Assembly: GCA_028554795.2 (NCBI GenBank) | Contig: CM068827.1 | Span: 144,287,751 to 144,351,750 of the forward strand | Direction of reading: 5' to 3' | Source: Sinohyriopsis cumingii | Taxonomy: Eukaryota > Mollusca > Bivalvia > Unionida > Unionidae | Length of the DNA: 64,000 nt | Part shown: one piece after another, positions 35,305 to 50,600 of the stretch | Numbering within the stretch: the stretch's first letter is position 1 | Layout of the letters: each line of letters opens with the position of its first letter | Program-made: the position numbers and the translations under genes | The notes under the pieces: generated by a model | What the model was told of the DNA's origin: nothing | Database searches by the model: none | The model's input: the letters and a program-made list of their open reading frames with translations, nothing else

Positions 35305-35715
35305 TTAAAAAAATATCAAAAGGGATTTACCCGTAATTCCCAACGTGAATAATTTAAAAAGCAGTCCTTCGTGCCACACGGTATCAAATGCCTTTTTTGT
35401 ATCAAGAAAAGCAGCAAAAACCCGTGAACCCATGTTTACATTATATTGTACTGATTGCAACAGCACAAAACTCGCTGTTGTGCAGCCTAAACCTTTTTGG
35501 TAACCATGTTGTTGTGAACTGGGTATACTAGAATTAGTATCTTTGAGCCAAGTTACCAAACGTTCATGAATAATTTTCTCAAAGGTTTTGTAGATAACAG
35601 GCAGTAAAGTAACAGGCCTGTAACTTTCGAGGGAGTTCTTTGATTTTCTGTTACCTTTGTACAGTGGTATTACTAACCCTTTTTTGCAATCTACAGGTAT
35701 GTAAGATTTGATCAA
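35305..35715 (-). pseudogene. LINE ORF fragment: RT fingers and motif A
   Basis: Contains IPLYKGNRKSKNSLESYRP, HGYQKGLGCTTA and motif A AFLDTKKAFDTVW. It is linked to the upstream endonuclease frame by one base shift near 35705. Confidence 0.85.
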
Positions 35716-36906
35716 TCATCCGAGTAAATAAAATTGTCATACACTCGATGAGGTAGTCGCTGCCATAGATCAAATGTTCATTGCAAATTTGATCATGGCC
35801 CGATGCTTTTGATTTCTTTAGACCTTTAATGATTTCTCTTACTTCATTTAAACTGATACTGGTCTGTAAGGCCTCGATATGGCTTACTTCGTCCTGTAGA
35901 CCCCGATTTAATTCTCTCTCTATAAATTCATAAAAGTTTCCGTCAAAACTATGGTTTAAATTCGGCGTGTGAATGTCCTCATAGTATCTAGCAAAGCCAT
36001 TTGCGATGGAATCATCATCACGGACACAAACTCCATCAGTTGATAGTTCCTGACAAAAATTTGTATTGTTCCCTCTCTTAATGTTGATCATTTTCCAAAA
36101 GTGTCTTACATCGCATTCATGTGCTTTTTCAATTTCTTCATACACCTCCCCCATATATTTTTCCACAGCCAGTTTTTGAACGTTTCTAAAGTCTCTCTTC
36201 TTATCTTTATATTCTCTGTAAGAATTAAATTGACTACCCCTCGGTCTTCCCTCATTTATCCAAGTATACCTAGCTTGTCTTTGAAGTTTATGTGCTTCTT
36301 TGAGTTCATTTGACCAATATGGTTTGGTATGATAATTGAATTTAGACTTTGGAAGCGCGATGTCGCTTGACTGCTGTATTGCATTAACAATGTGCTGGTA
36401 AAGGCTATCAACATTGTCCGAAATAGTATCTATATCTAAAGTTTTCAGGCGAAGGTCCAGCTCAGATTGATAGTTTTTCAAGATATCAGCGTTTAATTTA
36501 TTCCAGGCTATGTTGTTTCTCTTCATAGACTGTCTGAAGTCTCTCCCACAGGTCACTGTACGAAGGGAAGTAAGGATAGGGAGGTGGTCAGATATCGCGT
36601 GCTCTTCGTGATCTGAAACAATGTGCACACTTCGTAATCTACCTATGCATTGATCCGACAGTACAAAATGATCAATCATCGTTCTTGCTGGGGTGAACGT
36701 ATAGCGGGAACCAGTGCATATTATTAAATGTCCAGCACTCACTAGATTATTATATCGCAAGAACTCATGAAATACTCTATCTTTGTAATCTCTGAAAGTG
36801 GCTGGTTCAGCTACTGCATTGAAATCACCAGTAAAATACACGTCCCCCAGCTGTGAGTACTGATCATAGAGATTTTGAATCAACTCAATTTGCGCTTTGT
36901 AACAAT
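35651..36906 (-). pseudogene. LINE ORF fragment: endonuclease C-half and linker
   Basis: The endonuclease part has DVYFTGDFNAV and AISDHLPIL. The linker leads to the RT start (LKKSKASGHDQI). The element's first base is about 36906; the N-terminal half of the endonuclease is lost. Confidence 0.85.
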
Positions 36907-36976
36907 CTGACAAACGTGATCCCCATCTGGATCCAGTGCACTTGAAAGGACTGTTATTCGCCATATGATTTGTATT

Positions 36977-36979
<3 letters not shown>

Positions 36980-37057
<78 letters not shown>
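36980..37057. repeat. (TA)n microsatellite
   Basis: About 38 TA dinucleotides; second of two TA tracts around the LINE locus. Confidence 0.95.
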
Positions 37058-37060
<3 letters not shown>

Positions 37061-38924
37061 GTAAGTGCATGTGTGTGTGTCAGTCGGGGACATACGGGAA
37101 TTAACATTAGTCTATATGTTTACATTAGAAGATATTTTGGTGACATCAATTTATTTACATTAGGAGACATTTGGATGACATAACGGATATCATATGTTAA
37201 ATTTGTCCATAGGTTTAACTTGGGAATGGTAATATGGGTTCAACGATGGACGACAAAACTGACTGATCTTAGATTCTAGTTGTATTCGAGCTAAAGGCCA
37301 TCAGCGGCTGGTTAATGTACACCATGCGTACATCTTAATTAATCGTCGTACCGGTTGTATGCGTCCACAAGAGATTTCGTGTGTGCACTGCAAACTTGTC
37401 AATTATCATGCTCGGAAGCGGGTATGTAGGGAAGAGGGCAGGAGATTCAACGTCCCCGTAAGGCTCCTCTTGATCTTGGACTGGAGACTTTTGATCTTTC
37501 TCAAATGTGAAAAGTGTTGTCTTAAACGGAATTTTGAATACAAGTTGTACATATTTGTGATTACCCGTTCTGATGGTAAACGATTCTGATACATTGCTTC
37601 TTGGAACCACAGATACATTGCAAAAGACGTGTATACATAAAAAGCATTGTAAAACAGATATTTATTGCCCAAAATTTTTAAAATAATTATGTCCCTGTTT
37701 TTATGGTAAAAATCATATCCCAGTTTTGTAGGTTTTGCAAGAATGCGTCTGTATGCAATTAAGTTAATTTGAGTCTGACTTGGATTTTATTAAATAAGAA
37801 ATTTATTGTTTACGTTAATTTTGACAACTCTTTAAATTTACATTTCATAAATAGGAAGACCAATGTCAAGTGTTTTGATTTTTTTTTGTTAGTTAGTCTG
37901 CACTAGATGATAAAATATCTTTGGTATACAGATATACAGCAAAACTGATGGCATATAACACGGGTTTATTTCATAAGTTTATGTGTCTGCTATGTCAAAG
38001 TTTCTAAAACTGTTATGTATTCTTTTGGTTTTAAAATGCACATCCATTGAAATTTAAAAACTATAGGTGCATCATTCTGTGAGACCAAGAAATAAGAAAC
38101 TGGTACGGACACCAATTTTTGTAAAGACTGTTCATAAAGCCATTTTAAATGTTCATTTGTGGCAATAAAAAAAAAGTGAAGTAAGAAGGCCTTTTTAGCA
38201 GCTTTATATGCATACAAGCAATCATTAATTAAGTCACATCCACCTGCATCAACAGTGTGTTGTAAGGTCACTATGTGAACTCATAACCGAAAGTATACAG
38301 TATTTACTACCAGCCAGAAGGAATCCATCAGGATCACAGAGTCGTGTTGATAGCAAAGGGACATTCAGTTTTGGTGTCAGATTACCATGAACAGAAACTT
38401 CACATTCTTGGGGCCGGGCATAATATAGAACTTTGACGAATAATGCACATGTACTCACTGCCAGTAATGTAAGATATATACAAAAAGTGTCGTGAAACAA
38501 CTTGTTAGTTTAGTGTCTATGCTAGGTCACGTCATCTCATATGTAATTACTATTGATCAAATAAGATTAAAATTTAATCTCCTTAGTTGATAGATCTAGG
38601 TTTTTGGAAACCTTTGAAGCTCGCGCAATACAAGACGGAGAAATATTAAAGAACGCACGCACATTCGTTAATGTAGATCACTTGATGTTGATTGGAAAAT
38701 ATTGTTCTTGTTTATATCATAGGAACGGAAACACCTTGGCCGTCCAAGTTTCTGCAAAAATATCATTCGAATGCTATACATACTTCTCTAGATTATAAAT
38801 GTGGGTGTGCTGACTCCATACATCTTGGATAACAGCGCCCCCCCCCCCCCCGTGCATGTTTGGATTTACGCTAGATGGTTTGCAGTTTGACTTTACAATG
38901 TAGTGCTGTTCCCAGTCAGACCGT
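37058..38924. other. Spacer with unrecognised minus-strand ORF pair
   Basis: No confident gene. Two minus-strand open frames (38500-38249 and 38271-37990) overlap in different frames and read like ordinary protein, the first starting with a hydrophobic segment (MFHDTFCIYLTLLAVSTCAL). I recognise no family. A C14 run lies at about 38838-38852. Confidence 0.3.
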
Positions 38925-40030
38925 TTACTTTCAACACATTTCATTTAATACCACCTGCTGTTGGAATGTGAATGCATTATTCCGTTCTGTTCTTCAGACC
39001 ATTTTATTCAATACCAAATCATTTGGAATCTAAATTCATCATTTCATTTGTTGAATTAAATCATTTCATTTTAGACTACATTTTATCTAATACCACGTCA
39101 TTTGGAAACAGATTTCATCATTCCATTTTCTTCTTTATATCATGTTATTTAATATCACGTCATTTGGAATCTGAATTCAAAATTTCATTTATTGGTTTAA
39201 ATCATTTGATTTTATGTTATGTAAATTCAATTAATAAAACGTCATTTGGAATCAGAAGTCATCACTCAGTTTTGTTGTTTAAATCATTTTATTTAATACC
39301 AGATCATTTCGAATTTAAAGTCATGATTTCATTTGTTGAGTTAAATTATTTAATTTTAGACTACATCATTTTATTTAATACCACACCATTTGGAAGCAGA
39401 TATCACCATTTTGTTTTATTGTTTAAATCATTTAATTTAATACTAAGTCATTTCATTTAATACCACGTCATTTGGATTCAGAATTCATTATTTAAATTTT
39501 GGTGTTCAATCATTTCATTTCATGCTACATCATTTCCTACCACACAACATCATTTGGAATCTGAATTCATCATTCCATTTGTTGGGTTAAATCATTTCAT
39601 TTTATACTACATCATTTCACTTAATACAACGTCATTTGGTATCTAAATTCACCATTCTGTTTTGTTCTTTAAATCATTTCATGTGACATCCCATCATTTG
39701 GAATCTGGATTTATCATTTCAATTGCTGGGTTAAATCATTTGATTTCATACTAAATCATTTGATTAATGTAATTTTGGCAATGAGAATATGGGCAGCCGT
39801 CACCGCCAAAATTACACTGATCAAATGATGTAGTATGAAATCAAATGATTTAACCCAGCAATTGAAATGATAAATCCAGATTCTAAATGACGTGGTATTA
39901 AATGGAAATGATGTAGGGTTTTGTTCGTTAAATCATTTCATGTGACACCACATCGTTTGGAATCTGGATTAATCGTTTCATTTGCTGGGTTAAATCATTT
40001 GATTTCATACTACATCGTTTGAGTAATTAA
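38925..40030. repeat. Degenerate satellite with internal fold-back
   Basis: CATTTGGAAT-type units recur at alternating spacings of about 63 and 81 bp (about 39019, 39099, 39161, 39242, 39305, 39387, 39470, 39550, 39632, 39696). From about 39694 to 39897 the array turns back on itself: arms of roughly 80 bp in inverted orientation around a centre at about 39775-39820. Direct orientation resumes to about 40030. Confidence 0.85.
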
Positions 40031-40351
40031 TTTTGGCTGTGACGGTTTCCCATACACCTCTGTTAACAAGAATGTTATATGTGTGAAAAATGAAATATCT
40101 GAAAAATAAGATCTTATTTCACATATGCAAAGTCTTTTTCACGTATGTAAAATAGAGACCATGTATTTGTTTTTCAATGTGTGAAAAAATATATGAATTT
40201 AAACTGTAAACGGTTGACTCATTTAAAATTAGTCCTACAGCTACGACGCTCTGAGAAAACACCGGAACTTGTGAAGTTTGCTGCTACGATGCAGTTTTAA
40301 TCGGAAACATTCACTGATTCAGATGTTTATATGACATAACGTTCATGAACT

Positions 40352-40668
40352 ATGGACACTGACTACGTTCAAGCTTCGCAACAAGGAGATTTAGAATTCT
40401 TTTCTAGATTGTTATCAGAAGCTAGAGACAAAATTGAAGAACTTAAAAAGCGCTATCCAAAGTCAGGTGATTACGCCGTTCATTTTGCAGTCAGGCATGG
40501 TCATTTAAATCTGTTAAAATTTCTTGACGAAAATGGGGCAGACTTGCAGGTTGCAAATCTGGATGGAAAGAAACCACTTCACGAAGCGGCACAGAACAGT
40601 CAGCTGCCATGCCTGGAATATCTGCTGGAGAGAGGTGTAACCGTGGATTGTCTTAAAAGGGCCGATTG
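40352..40668 (+). CDS. ANKRD16: ANKRD16 orthologue, exon 1
   Basis: First coding exon, 105 codons plus two bases. The ATG at 40352 opens MDTDYVQASQQGDLEFFSRL, a first half-ankyrin. It continues with ankyrin repeats containing YAVHFAVRHGHLNLLKFLDE and KKPLHEAAQNSQLPCLEYLL and ends in VDCLKRADW, with the Trp codon split TG|G at the donor GATTG|GTATGG. ANKRD16 is a cytosolic or nuclear ankyrin-repeat protein; in mouse it binds the catalytic domain of alanyl-tRNA synthetase and captures misactivated serine. The match to the vertebrate protein is end to end, including the CLK-ADWTPLM junction, so orthology is likely. No TATA box is obvious upstream. The open frame past 40668 is intron. Confidence 0.93.
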
Positions 40669-42110
40669 GTATGGACGTGATAATAGAAAAATTTTCATTC
40701 TGTTTGCTCAGATGTGCTCGAAAATATGTTACAGTTGGCGAAATTTCAGCTGGGTATCGCCAAAATGTTTGGTATTTATGAACGTACCGTGATACGTACC
40801 ACGGTATACCTAAATTTTGTTCTGAATAATGAAAACACAATGTTAATATCATTAAAGTCATTTCAAGATTTTCCTGTAATTTCCATTCATATCTTACTGA
40901 TGGAAACTAAAGTACCGTGGTACTCTGGAAAAAATACCTTGGTAGACTGGTAATACCATGCATCTGTAATCAGAATAGATTGTTCATGAAACCAAGTAAC
41001 CATACAATACAAGTGGTGATACAAGAAACACCAAAATATACTAAAAAACTGAAATACACAGTTTTACCCTAAATACTCATGAAGACAAATATAGCATGAT
41101 TTGTATTTGAGTGAATAATAATAAAAAGCAAACAATGGCACAATTTATACACAGAATGAATGTGAAAAGTTTATAATTGCCAATTCCCGGACATCGTATT
41201 ATATATTTAATTTAATGATGTAGTTTTTGACAAAATACAAAAGCAACAAAAAAACAAAACATGGCATCAAATTTAATTTGTATTTAAAAGGTGTGCAAAA
41301 TTGACAGTGAATACTTTTGGTCCTTTTAATCCCTGAAATGTTCACTAGTTGTTCCCAAAACAATTTATCTACACCTTCATGTATTTTTTATGTAAAATAT
41401 TCTAGTTTTTAACAATTTATTTACACCCTATTTTCATCATTGTTATCATCATCATCATCATCTGATGATAATTCAGTCTCAGAAATTTAGATGTCAAATT
41501 CTAAATCTCATAAAATTTCCAGCTGCCAAACATATTTTTCTTACTTATTTGGTTTCTTCTGCTTCCTCAATATTTTCGAGATCAAACCCAAGAAACTCTG
41601 TTTTTGCTGTCACAGTCATCAAATATCACTTTGAACTGTGCCATTATTTACTATTCTTCATGAATGAAATTTGTGTTGTAAAAGTGCTCTCAATTTGTAA
41701 CCTTGGCTTATGAATAGTTCAGGTTTATGCAAAGAGCATAAACTCATTTCTAATTAGTTCAAAATGGTCAGATTCTTGGAAAAGCCCAGTTTGTAGTCTA
41801 TCAGAACTGTTACAACCATGCATTCACCACAACTGTAGGCATGATTGGCCATTGAATGCTGTAAACAAACAATGAGCATAGTCAGGACTAACCATTGAAT
41901 GCAGAAAGATTGTGAGTGTAGGTGGGGTTGGGGCCAAATGAGTTAAGGACCCCTCCATGTTCTTTCATCAATCCAATCTGGTGAAATTGCAGGAGGAATT
42001 GCACACCATTTTTGCAAAAAAAGGGGCAGTAGAGAGGGTCATAAACAATAAGTCTCCTGCTTTCTTAATCTTCCTGCCTATAAAAAAGGCAGAAAGTTTC
42101 ATATTATCAA
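40669..42110 (+). other. ANKRD16 intron 1, first part
   Basis: Nothing recognised apart from a short (ATC)n run at about 41440-41462. Confidence 0.5.
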
Positions 42111-43660
42111 CCTCTCCCCTTTAAACCAATTTTATTAGAGGAGCCTTTCAGGATGAAGTCCATTTCCTCAATCTGGAACACTTTTCAGCCATCAGATCAG
42201 ACAGTCTCCAGCAATCATCAAGATGCCTGTTTGTACATCCTGATATTTCCTCCACACCTCAACTACCTGTGGTGTTGCCTAGACAGGTAGTTTTTTAATT
42301 CTGGTTGTGCCATTCAGATATCTCTTTCACACCCAGAGTATTTACCCTTGTTATGGGAGTAGTAGTGACATACTTTCAATTACTGGGAACACCAGTTCTC
42401 CAGCATTTTAACAATTGGTTGAGCCACAATACTCATTTTCAGTCCCTTCCTCAAGATCTGTTCCATTGTTGGTCTGTGGTATCTCATTTGGTTTTTCTGC
42501 CCAACCTCGAGATGTCAAAACTTCTTCCATCTTGGTACATGTACTTCATTTACGTGAGGATGAACTTCCTAATGAATCAATCTTAGTCCAGGTTCATGCT
42601 AGATTCTTAGTGGTGTTATGAGCAGAAACATCGCCTGCTTGCCTTTGCCTATTCATTTTGTGAACCATGAATGCCACTGCTGACTTGGTTTCCCTAGGAT
42701 GTTTGTGTATGCAATCTCTACAGTTCCTCCTCCTTGCAGGATGGAAACCATGCAGAGATTCTTTATCGACCACAATCACTCTAGAACCAATGTTTCATCA
42801 TCATTTGCACTGGTGGATGAATCGGGACAGATTCTTTAATGGATCTCCATGCATACACCTGATCCCCACTCCTTTCACACATCATATTCTGGTTGGAGTA
42901 CTCATTTAGAACGAGAGGGCATAATTCTCTAGGATCTTTGGACTCCAGGCAGGATTGTCCTTTCACATCAACAACCTAGAAATCAAAGCAGCATCTGCAC
43001 AGCTGCATTGAGAGAGTTAGGCATTGATGTGTCTTGGTCTCCTTAGACGTCCGTTGTAGCATATCAGGCAGGCACACATGTTCCTTCTCTTTGTGTGGAG
43101 GTCTGGAATCACCTCTGAGAACATTATCTTCCAAGTCCTTCACATTCCAAACAAGAAGAACATGTTAGTGGACAGCCTTTCCAGGAATGGCAGAGCCATC
43201 TTAATGGACTGGTGTCTTCACCACTCCGTTATAGAGTCCTTCTTCACATTGTGGGGGAAAACCACTATTAGACTTATTTGTGATGAGGCTCAACAATAGG
43301 CTTCCCTTCAGTTTATTTCTGTCAAAGATTAGGGAGCATGGGTAGTATATGCCTTCAGCATTCAAGGGGTTCGACTATTTGCATACGCCTTCCCACCATT
43401 CTGTCTGTTACCTCGAGTTATGCAAAGAGTCAGAACTTCCACTGCTCAGATCATTCTCATTGCTCCACTGTGATCCTAGCAATCATGGTTCAACAACCTT
43501 CAAAAGCTATTGATCAACTGAACCAGGTCTCTAACTCATTGAAGGGATCTTCTGTCACAACAGCGGGGATCTCTCCTCCACAACAGCCCACAGATTCTCC
43601 ACCTTCATGCTTGGCTTTTCTCAAGTGATCTCTCTGCTGGAACAAGTTGTCAGTCCAGTT
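42110..43660 (+). pseudogene. DIRS-like retrotransposon remnant (RT and RNase H)
   Basis: In ANKRD16 intron 1. In shifting frames it reads DIRS1-type reverse transcriptase: FTPRVFTLVMGVVVTYF matches the APRVFT region after motif B, and HFNNWL sits where DIRS elements have YLDDWL, so the catalytic aspartates are lost. Downstream come the RNase H-like parts (HHHLHWWMNRDRFFNG at about 42795, HIPNKKNMLVDSLSRNGRA at about 43140) and a C-terminal piece (RVRTSTAQIILIA-like, about 43430). Stops and shifts are numerous. DIRS elements use a tyrosine recombinase; none is seen here, but a recombinase remnant lies near 63.3 kb. Confidence 0.8.
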
Positions 43661-43857
43661 TTCCGGTTGCATCATTTAAGTAAGTCGAACGTCTACATAC
43701 AAGGTCTATGCTGCCAGGTAAAGAATCTTATGTAATTGGTTCAGTGGGAAACACATGGATCCTAGCTGACATTTCAAAAGTTGCCATTATGACTTTTTCT
43801 ACTGACAATAATGTTTGTTAAAACTGTGCTTAGGAAAATGAAAATTAATTAGATTTG

Positions 43858-44090
43858 GTTTGATTTTGTGGGTTTACTGCCTTTTTTCAGCACATGATAG
43901 GCTATACATGGCAGATAGCATATTTGGTGGATTGAAGGAACCAGGAAAACCCTGGGAAGAACCACTGACCTGCAGGCAGCTATAGGCTGGCTTTTTCACG
44001 TATCTATATTGGCTGAGCCAGGGCTCAAATCAACAAGAACAGACATGAGATGTCAGTGAACTGTAAAGGCAAGTGCCTTAGACCACAGTG
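43858..44090 (-). mobile_element. SINE family 1, old copy
   Basis: Diverged copy with TTTTTTCAGCACATGATAGG, the GGAAAACCCTGGGAAGAACC body and a degraded tRNA-like head near 44050-44090. Confidence 0.75.
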
Positions 44091-44470
44091 GTTGAAGTTT
44101 TTACTGCTTCTTGTGCAAAGAATGAAGATGAAACTCTGAAGCAAATAATTATCAGTAATTAATACATCAATTACATGTAAAGAAATAAATTTATCAGAAA
44201 TAAATGATTGTATTTAATACAGAGGTTCACAAACTGTATATTTTTTAAAAACGTGAATTATATTATGTCTAAGGATGACAACTAGACCTGCATCAATTCC
44301 AGCATGTGTGTTTCAGAATTTAGACTTGAGAATATTCAGAATGCCCTTTCACAATTCTGTCATTTTGAAAGACCGTGGAAATAGGTGTACTATGAAAATA
44401 AGATGTCTTAATATAAAAGTGTGGAAAAAATAATCGGGGCATTAATTATATACTATATTCCAAATTTTAA

Positions 44471-47790
<3,320 letters not shown>

Positions 47791-48334
47791 TCTTTATACA
47801 GGACACATGACTGGCAAGGACAATGTTTTGACTTGATGATTACTGGGAACTCTTTATACAGGACACATAACTGGCAAGGACAATGTTTTGGCTTGATGAT
47901 TACTGGGAACTCTTTATACAGGACACATGACTGACAAGGACAATGTTTTGGCTTGATGATTACTGGAAACTCTTTATACAGGACACATGACTGGCAAGGA
48001 CAATGTTTTGGCTTTATGATTACTGGCAACTCTTTATACAGGACACATGACTGGCAAGGACAATATTTTGGCTTGATGATTAATGGGAACTTTTTATACA
48101 GGACACATGTCTGACAAGGACAATGTTTTGGCTTTATGATTACTGGAAACTCTTTATACAGGACACATGACTGGCAAGGACAATGTTTTGGCTTGATGAT
48201 TAATGGGAACTCTTTATACAGGACACATGACTGGCAAGGACAATGTTTTGGCTTGATGATTACTGGGAACTCTTTATACAGGACACATGACTGACAAGGA
48301 CAATGTTTTGGCTTTATGATTACTGGAAACTCTT
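47791..48334. repeat. 60-bp minisatellite, 9 copies
   Basis: Exact 60-bp period beginning CTCTTTATACAGGACACATG at 47791, 47851 and so on to 48331. Few substitutions between units. It is intronic in ANKRD16. The period divides by three, so a minus-strand repeating ORF appears; I treat it as a by-product. Confidence 0.97.
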
Positions 48335-49114
48335 AAGCCCTTAGTGCTGATCTTTTGACACATTGAGTTGGATGTTTAGAATTAGTATTAAGGTCCATTA
48401 TATTATAAAAATAATACAGAATTCTCAGATCTCAGATTCTGGAAGTTTCTGATATGATTGAATTGTTAGTATAACACATGCCATAAAGTAACTGTTCTTC
48501 AGTCATTTCTGAGCACATTTGCCAAAGAAGGTGTCATGAAAGCTGCATTTACTTACTTCGTGAAACTCTCGAATCTGTGCAGGTATACAGTTACAAAATG
48601 CGGCAGGCAAAGTAAAAAAAAAAAGCTCTTTAGTCACCAGTTTAACTTAGCAGCTCAAATGTTAAAAAATAAGAATTCCTGATGACACCATAACATTGAT
48701 GTGCTGAAAGAAAGTGTAATCACATAGCTGTAAAATCTCATTAGTGATATACATTATGGAATTGTCTCAGTTGAATCATGACTGTCTAGATTGTAATGAT
48801 TTGGGAATTGTGTAAGATTCTATAATATCATGGACTTTAGAGCCAAAGCCAAATGCTAAAGTGTAGTTCACTGGGTGTCTTTTATAGACAGGCTCAAATG
48901 AAGTTTCCTCAGAATTCTTCAGTTTCGACACTTTAAAGACCACGCGATGCAAACACCTGATCAGTTTATATTGTATAAATTGTGACAACTTGTTAAACAT
49001 CTGATGCAGCATGAATAATGATTGAATAAAGCCTGTTGAGTGTTAGTCTGTATTCAATTCATAAAAATTTAGAGAGTTAACACTTGTCATTCTTAATTTT
49101 TCATCTTTCATCAG
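48335..49114 (+). other. ANKRD16 intron 2, remainder
   Basis: No feature seen; the acceptor TTTCATCAG ends at 49114. Confidence 0.5.
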
Positions 49115-49212
49115 AGAAGGAGATGTGTCAATAGTGAAGTATTTACTGGAGTGTGACCGTGATCTGTGGGACACAAAAAGTAATAACGGCAGGACACCAT
49201 TACATACTGCAG
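49115..49212 (+). CDS. ANKRD16: ANKRD16 orthologue, exon 3
   Basis: Acceptor TTTCATCAG|AGAAGG, donor ACTGCAG|GTAATG. 98 nt, entry phase 2, exit phase 1. It encodes EGDVSIVKYLLECDRDLWD and NNGRTPLHTA, an ankyrin repeat end and the TPLH start of the next. It aligns with the vertebrate EGDPLILQYLL..RRTPLHTA segment. Confidence 0.95.
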
Positions 49213-50206
49213 GTAATGTAAAGTCTTGTTATGCAAATCTGACATAAAATATTGCAATCGTAGGGAATGGTGATTTACTCTGAGCATGAAATGCCAGACA
49301 TAATCAGAACTGACAGGAGACAGACCATCATCCTTCTGGCTTTCAGACACTATAGTCTGTTTTAAAATGTACTTTTGATTGACTCCTGATGTGTTAAATG
49401 ACCTTTTCTTTTTACTTGCATCCCTATAAATAAAATAAAAAAAAGAAATGATAAAAACAAAATCTTATCCATCACAATTTAATGATTCAACATCAAATAT
49501 GGATATTTGGTTATTTTTACATTGGATAACGTTAGATTTATATCTTGGTCAGTTTACCTTAGATAACACTATATATAAAGGTATTTTGGTCAGTGATGCT
49601 TTGCTTAATACACTAATTGTTGCCAGTTAACAACACATCACTGTAATTTTATGTTGTCAAGCAAACATATTTGTTTACAATAGACTTCCATTATAGCATT
49701 CACATTCACTGCATCATGTTTAAGAAGTAAAGAGGTAAGCTGAAATAATGAGACTTTAGGTGGTTTGATGAAAAGACTTTGTGGCACTTTTAATTTTATT
49801 GTATAGTTTATGTAATCTTGGACAGAGATTTCAAGTCTATTCATCATGGAAAAATGAAGTAGTTAGCCTAAGGGCTCTTTTAGATCATTAAGTGTAGATC
49901 GGTTAAGAAGGCACTCCGACACTCGTACAAATTTTAATTGAGTTGGTCAGTACATATGCCTGTGTATTTAATAATTTGCCTTTCGTCCATTCCTCCACAC
50001 TTAATACCTAAATATCCCTTTAGTAAACTCTATCAGTGAATGATCACTCAAAGTTAGAACTGCTTGTTAAAGAATATTTATCAAAATCCTAAATTTGCTA
50101 TGGTTGATATTTTCACATATCATTATCACTGTCCATAAATGTAGTTTTTGTTCTTCATAAATATTTACAACTATTTTTCATTCTCCTTAAATATATCAGT
50201 ATTTTT
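49213..50206 (+). other. ANKRD16 intron 3, first part
   Basis: No feature recognised. Confidence 0.4.
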
Positions 50207-50600
50207 GTGGTTTGTGATTTTGTGGCTTCAAAGCATGATAGGCTGTGTATGGTAGCCACTTTAGCCAAACTAAGATTTGAACCCAGGCATGGGGCCCTGG
50301 GTTACAGAGTGGTATAAGGTGGTCGCTGTTACTGACATCTCATGTCTGTTTGCTTGGGTTTGAGTTTCAGGTTTGGCCAACATGGCAATTTGTGTGAAAG
50401 ATTGCCAGTAGCTTTCCATGGATCAGTAGTTCTTCTCAGGATTTTCTCATGTCCTTACTCCATCAAATATACTGGTTACCATGTATAATATGTGCTAGAA
50501 AATGACATTAAACCCACAACATCGAACCTATGTGGACAGAGTAGCTGTCAGTGATCTGTAACAGCAAGCACCTTAGAACAGTTGGCCACCAGGGGCCCCA
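50207..50600. mobile_element. Nested SINE family 1 copies
   Basis: A minus-orientation copy begins about 50207 (TTTTGTGG..GCATGATAGG) and its tRNA-like head reappears at about 50521-50600 (..CAGTGATCTGTAACAGCAAG..GGGGCCCC). Between them, about 50296-50520, a copy in plus orientation reads head to tail (GGTGGTCGCTGTTACTGACA to GACATTAAACCCACAAC). The simplest reading is one SINE inserted into the head of another. Confidence 0.65.

Larger units (their letters stand above)
33633..36943 (-). mobile_element. 5'-truncated APE-type LINE with 37-bp target duplication
   Basis: A minus-strand LINE body (33670-36906) between two identical 37-bp repeats (33633-33669 and 36907-36943). It is truncated inside the endonuclease. 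Remaining are the GDFNAV and SDHLPI motifs of the AP endonuclease, then a reverse transcriptase with SYRPVTLLPVIYKTFE, motif A (AFLDTKKAFDTVW), motif B (GVRQGGVLSTLMYTIF) and motif C (TLADDIS), and a C-terminal cysteine cluster (CIRCGNVYTD..HCCVSC). Coding is broken by a one-base shift near 35705 and another at a T7 run near 35311. The 3' end carries a GATGATCATGATGATG-type tail preceded by AATAAA. The apparent N-terminus made of (TA)n-derived residues and the codons over the 37-bp repeat are flank, not element. Confidence 0.9.

Noticed and set aside
36907..37093. N-terminus of the LINE ORF at 37093 (runs of [10 protein letters not shown])
   Set aside because: These codons are the (TA)n tract and the 37-bp target duplication, that is, flanking DNA fused by chance.
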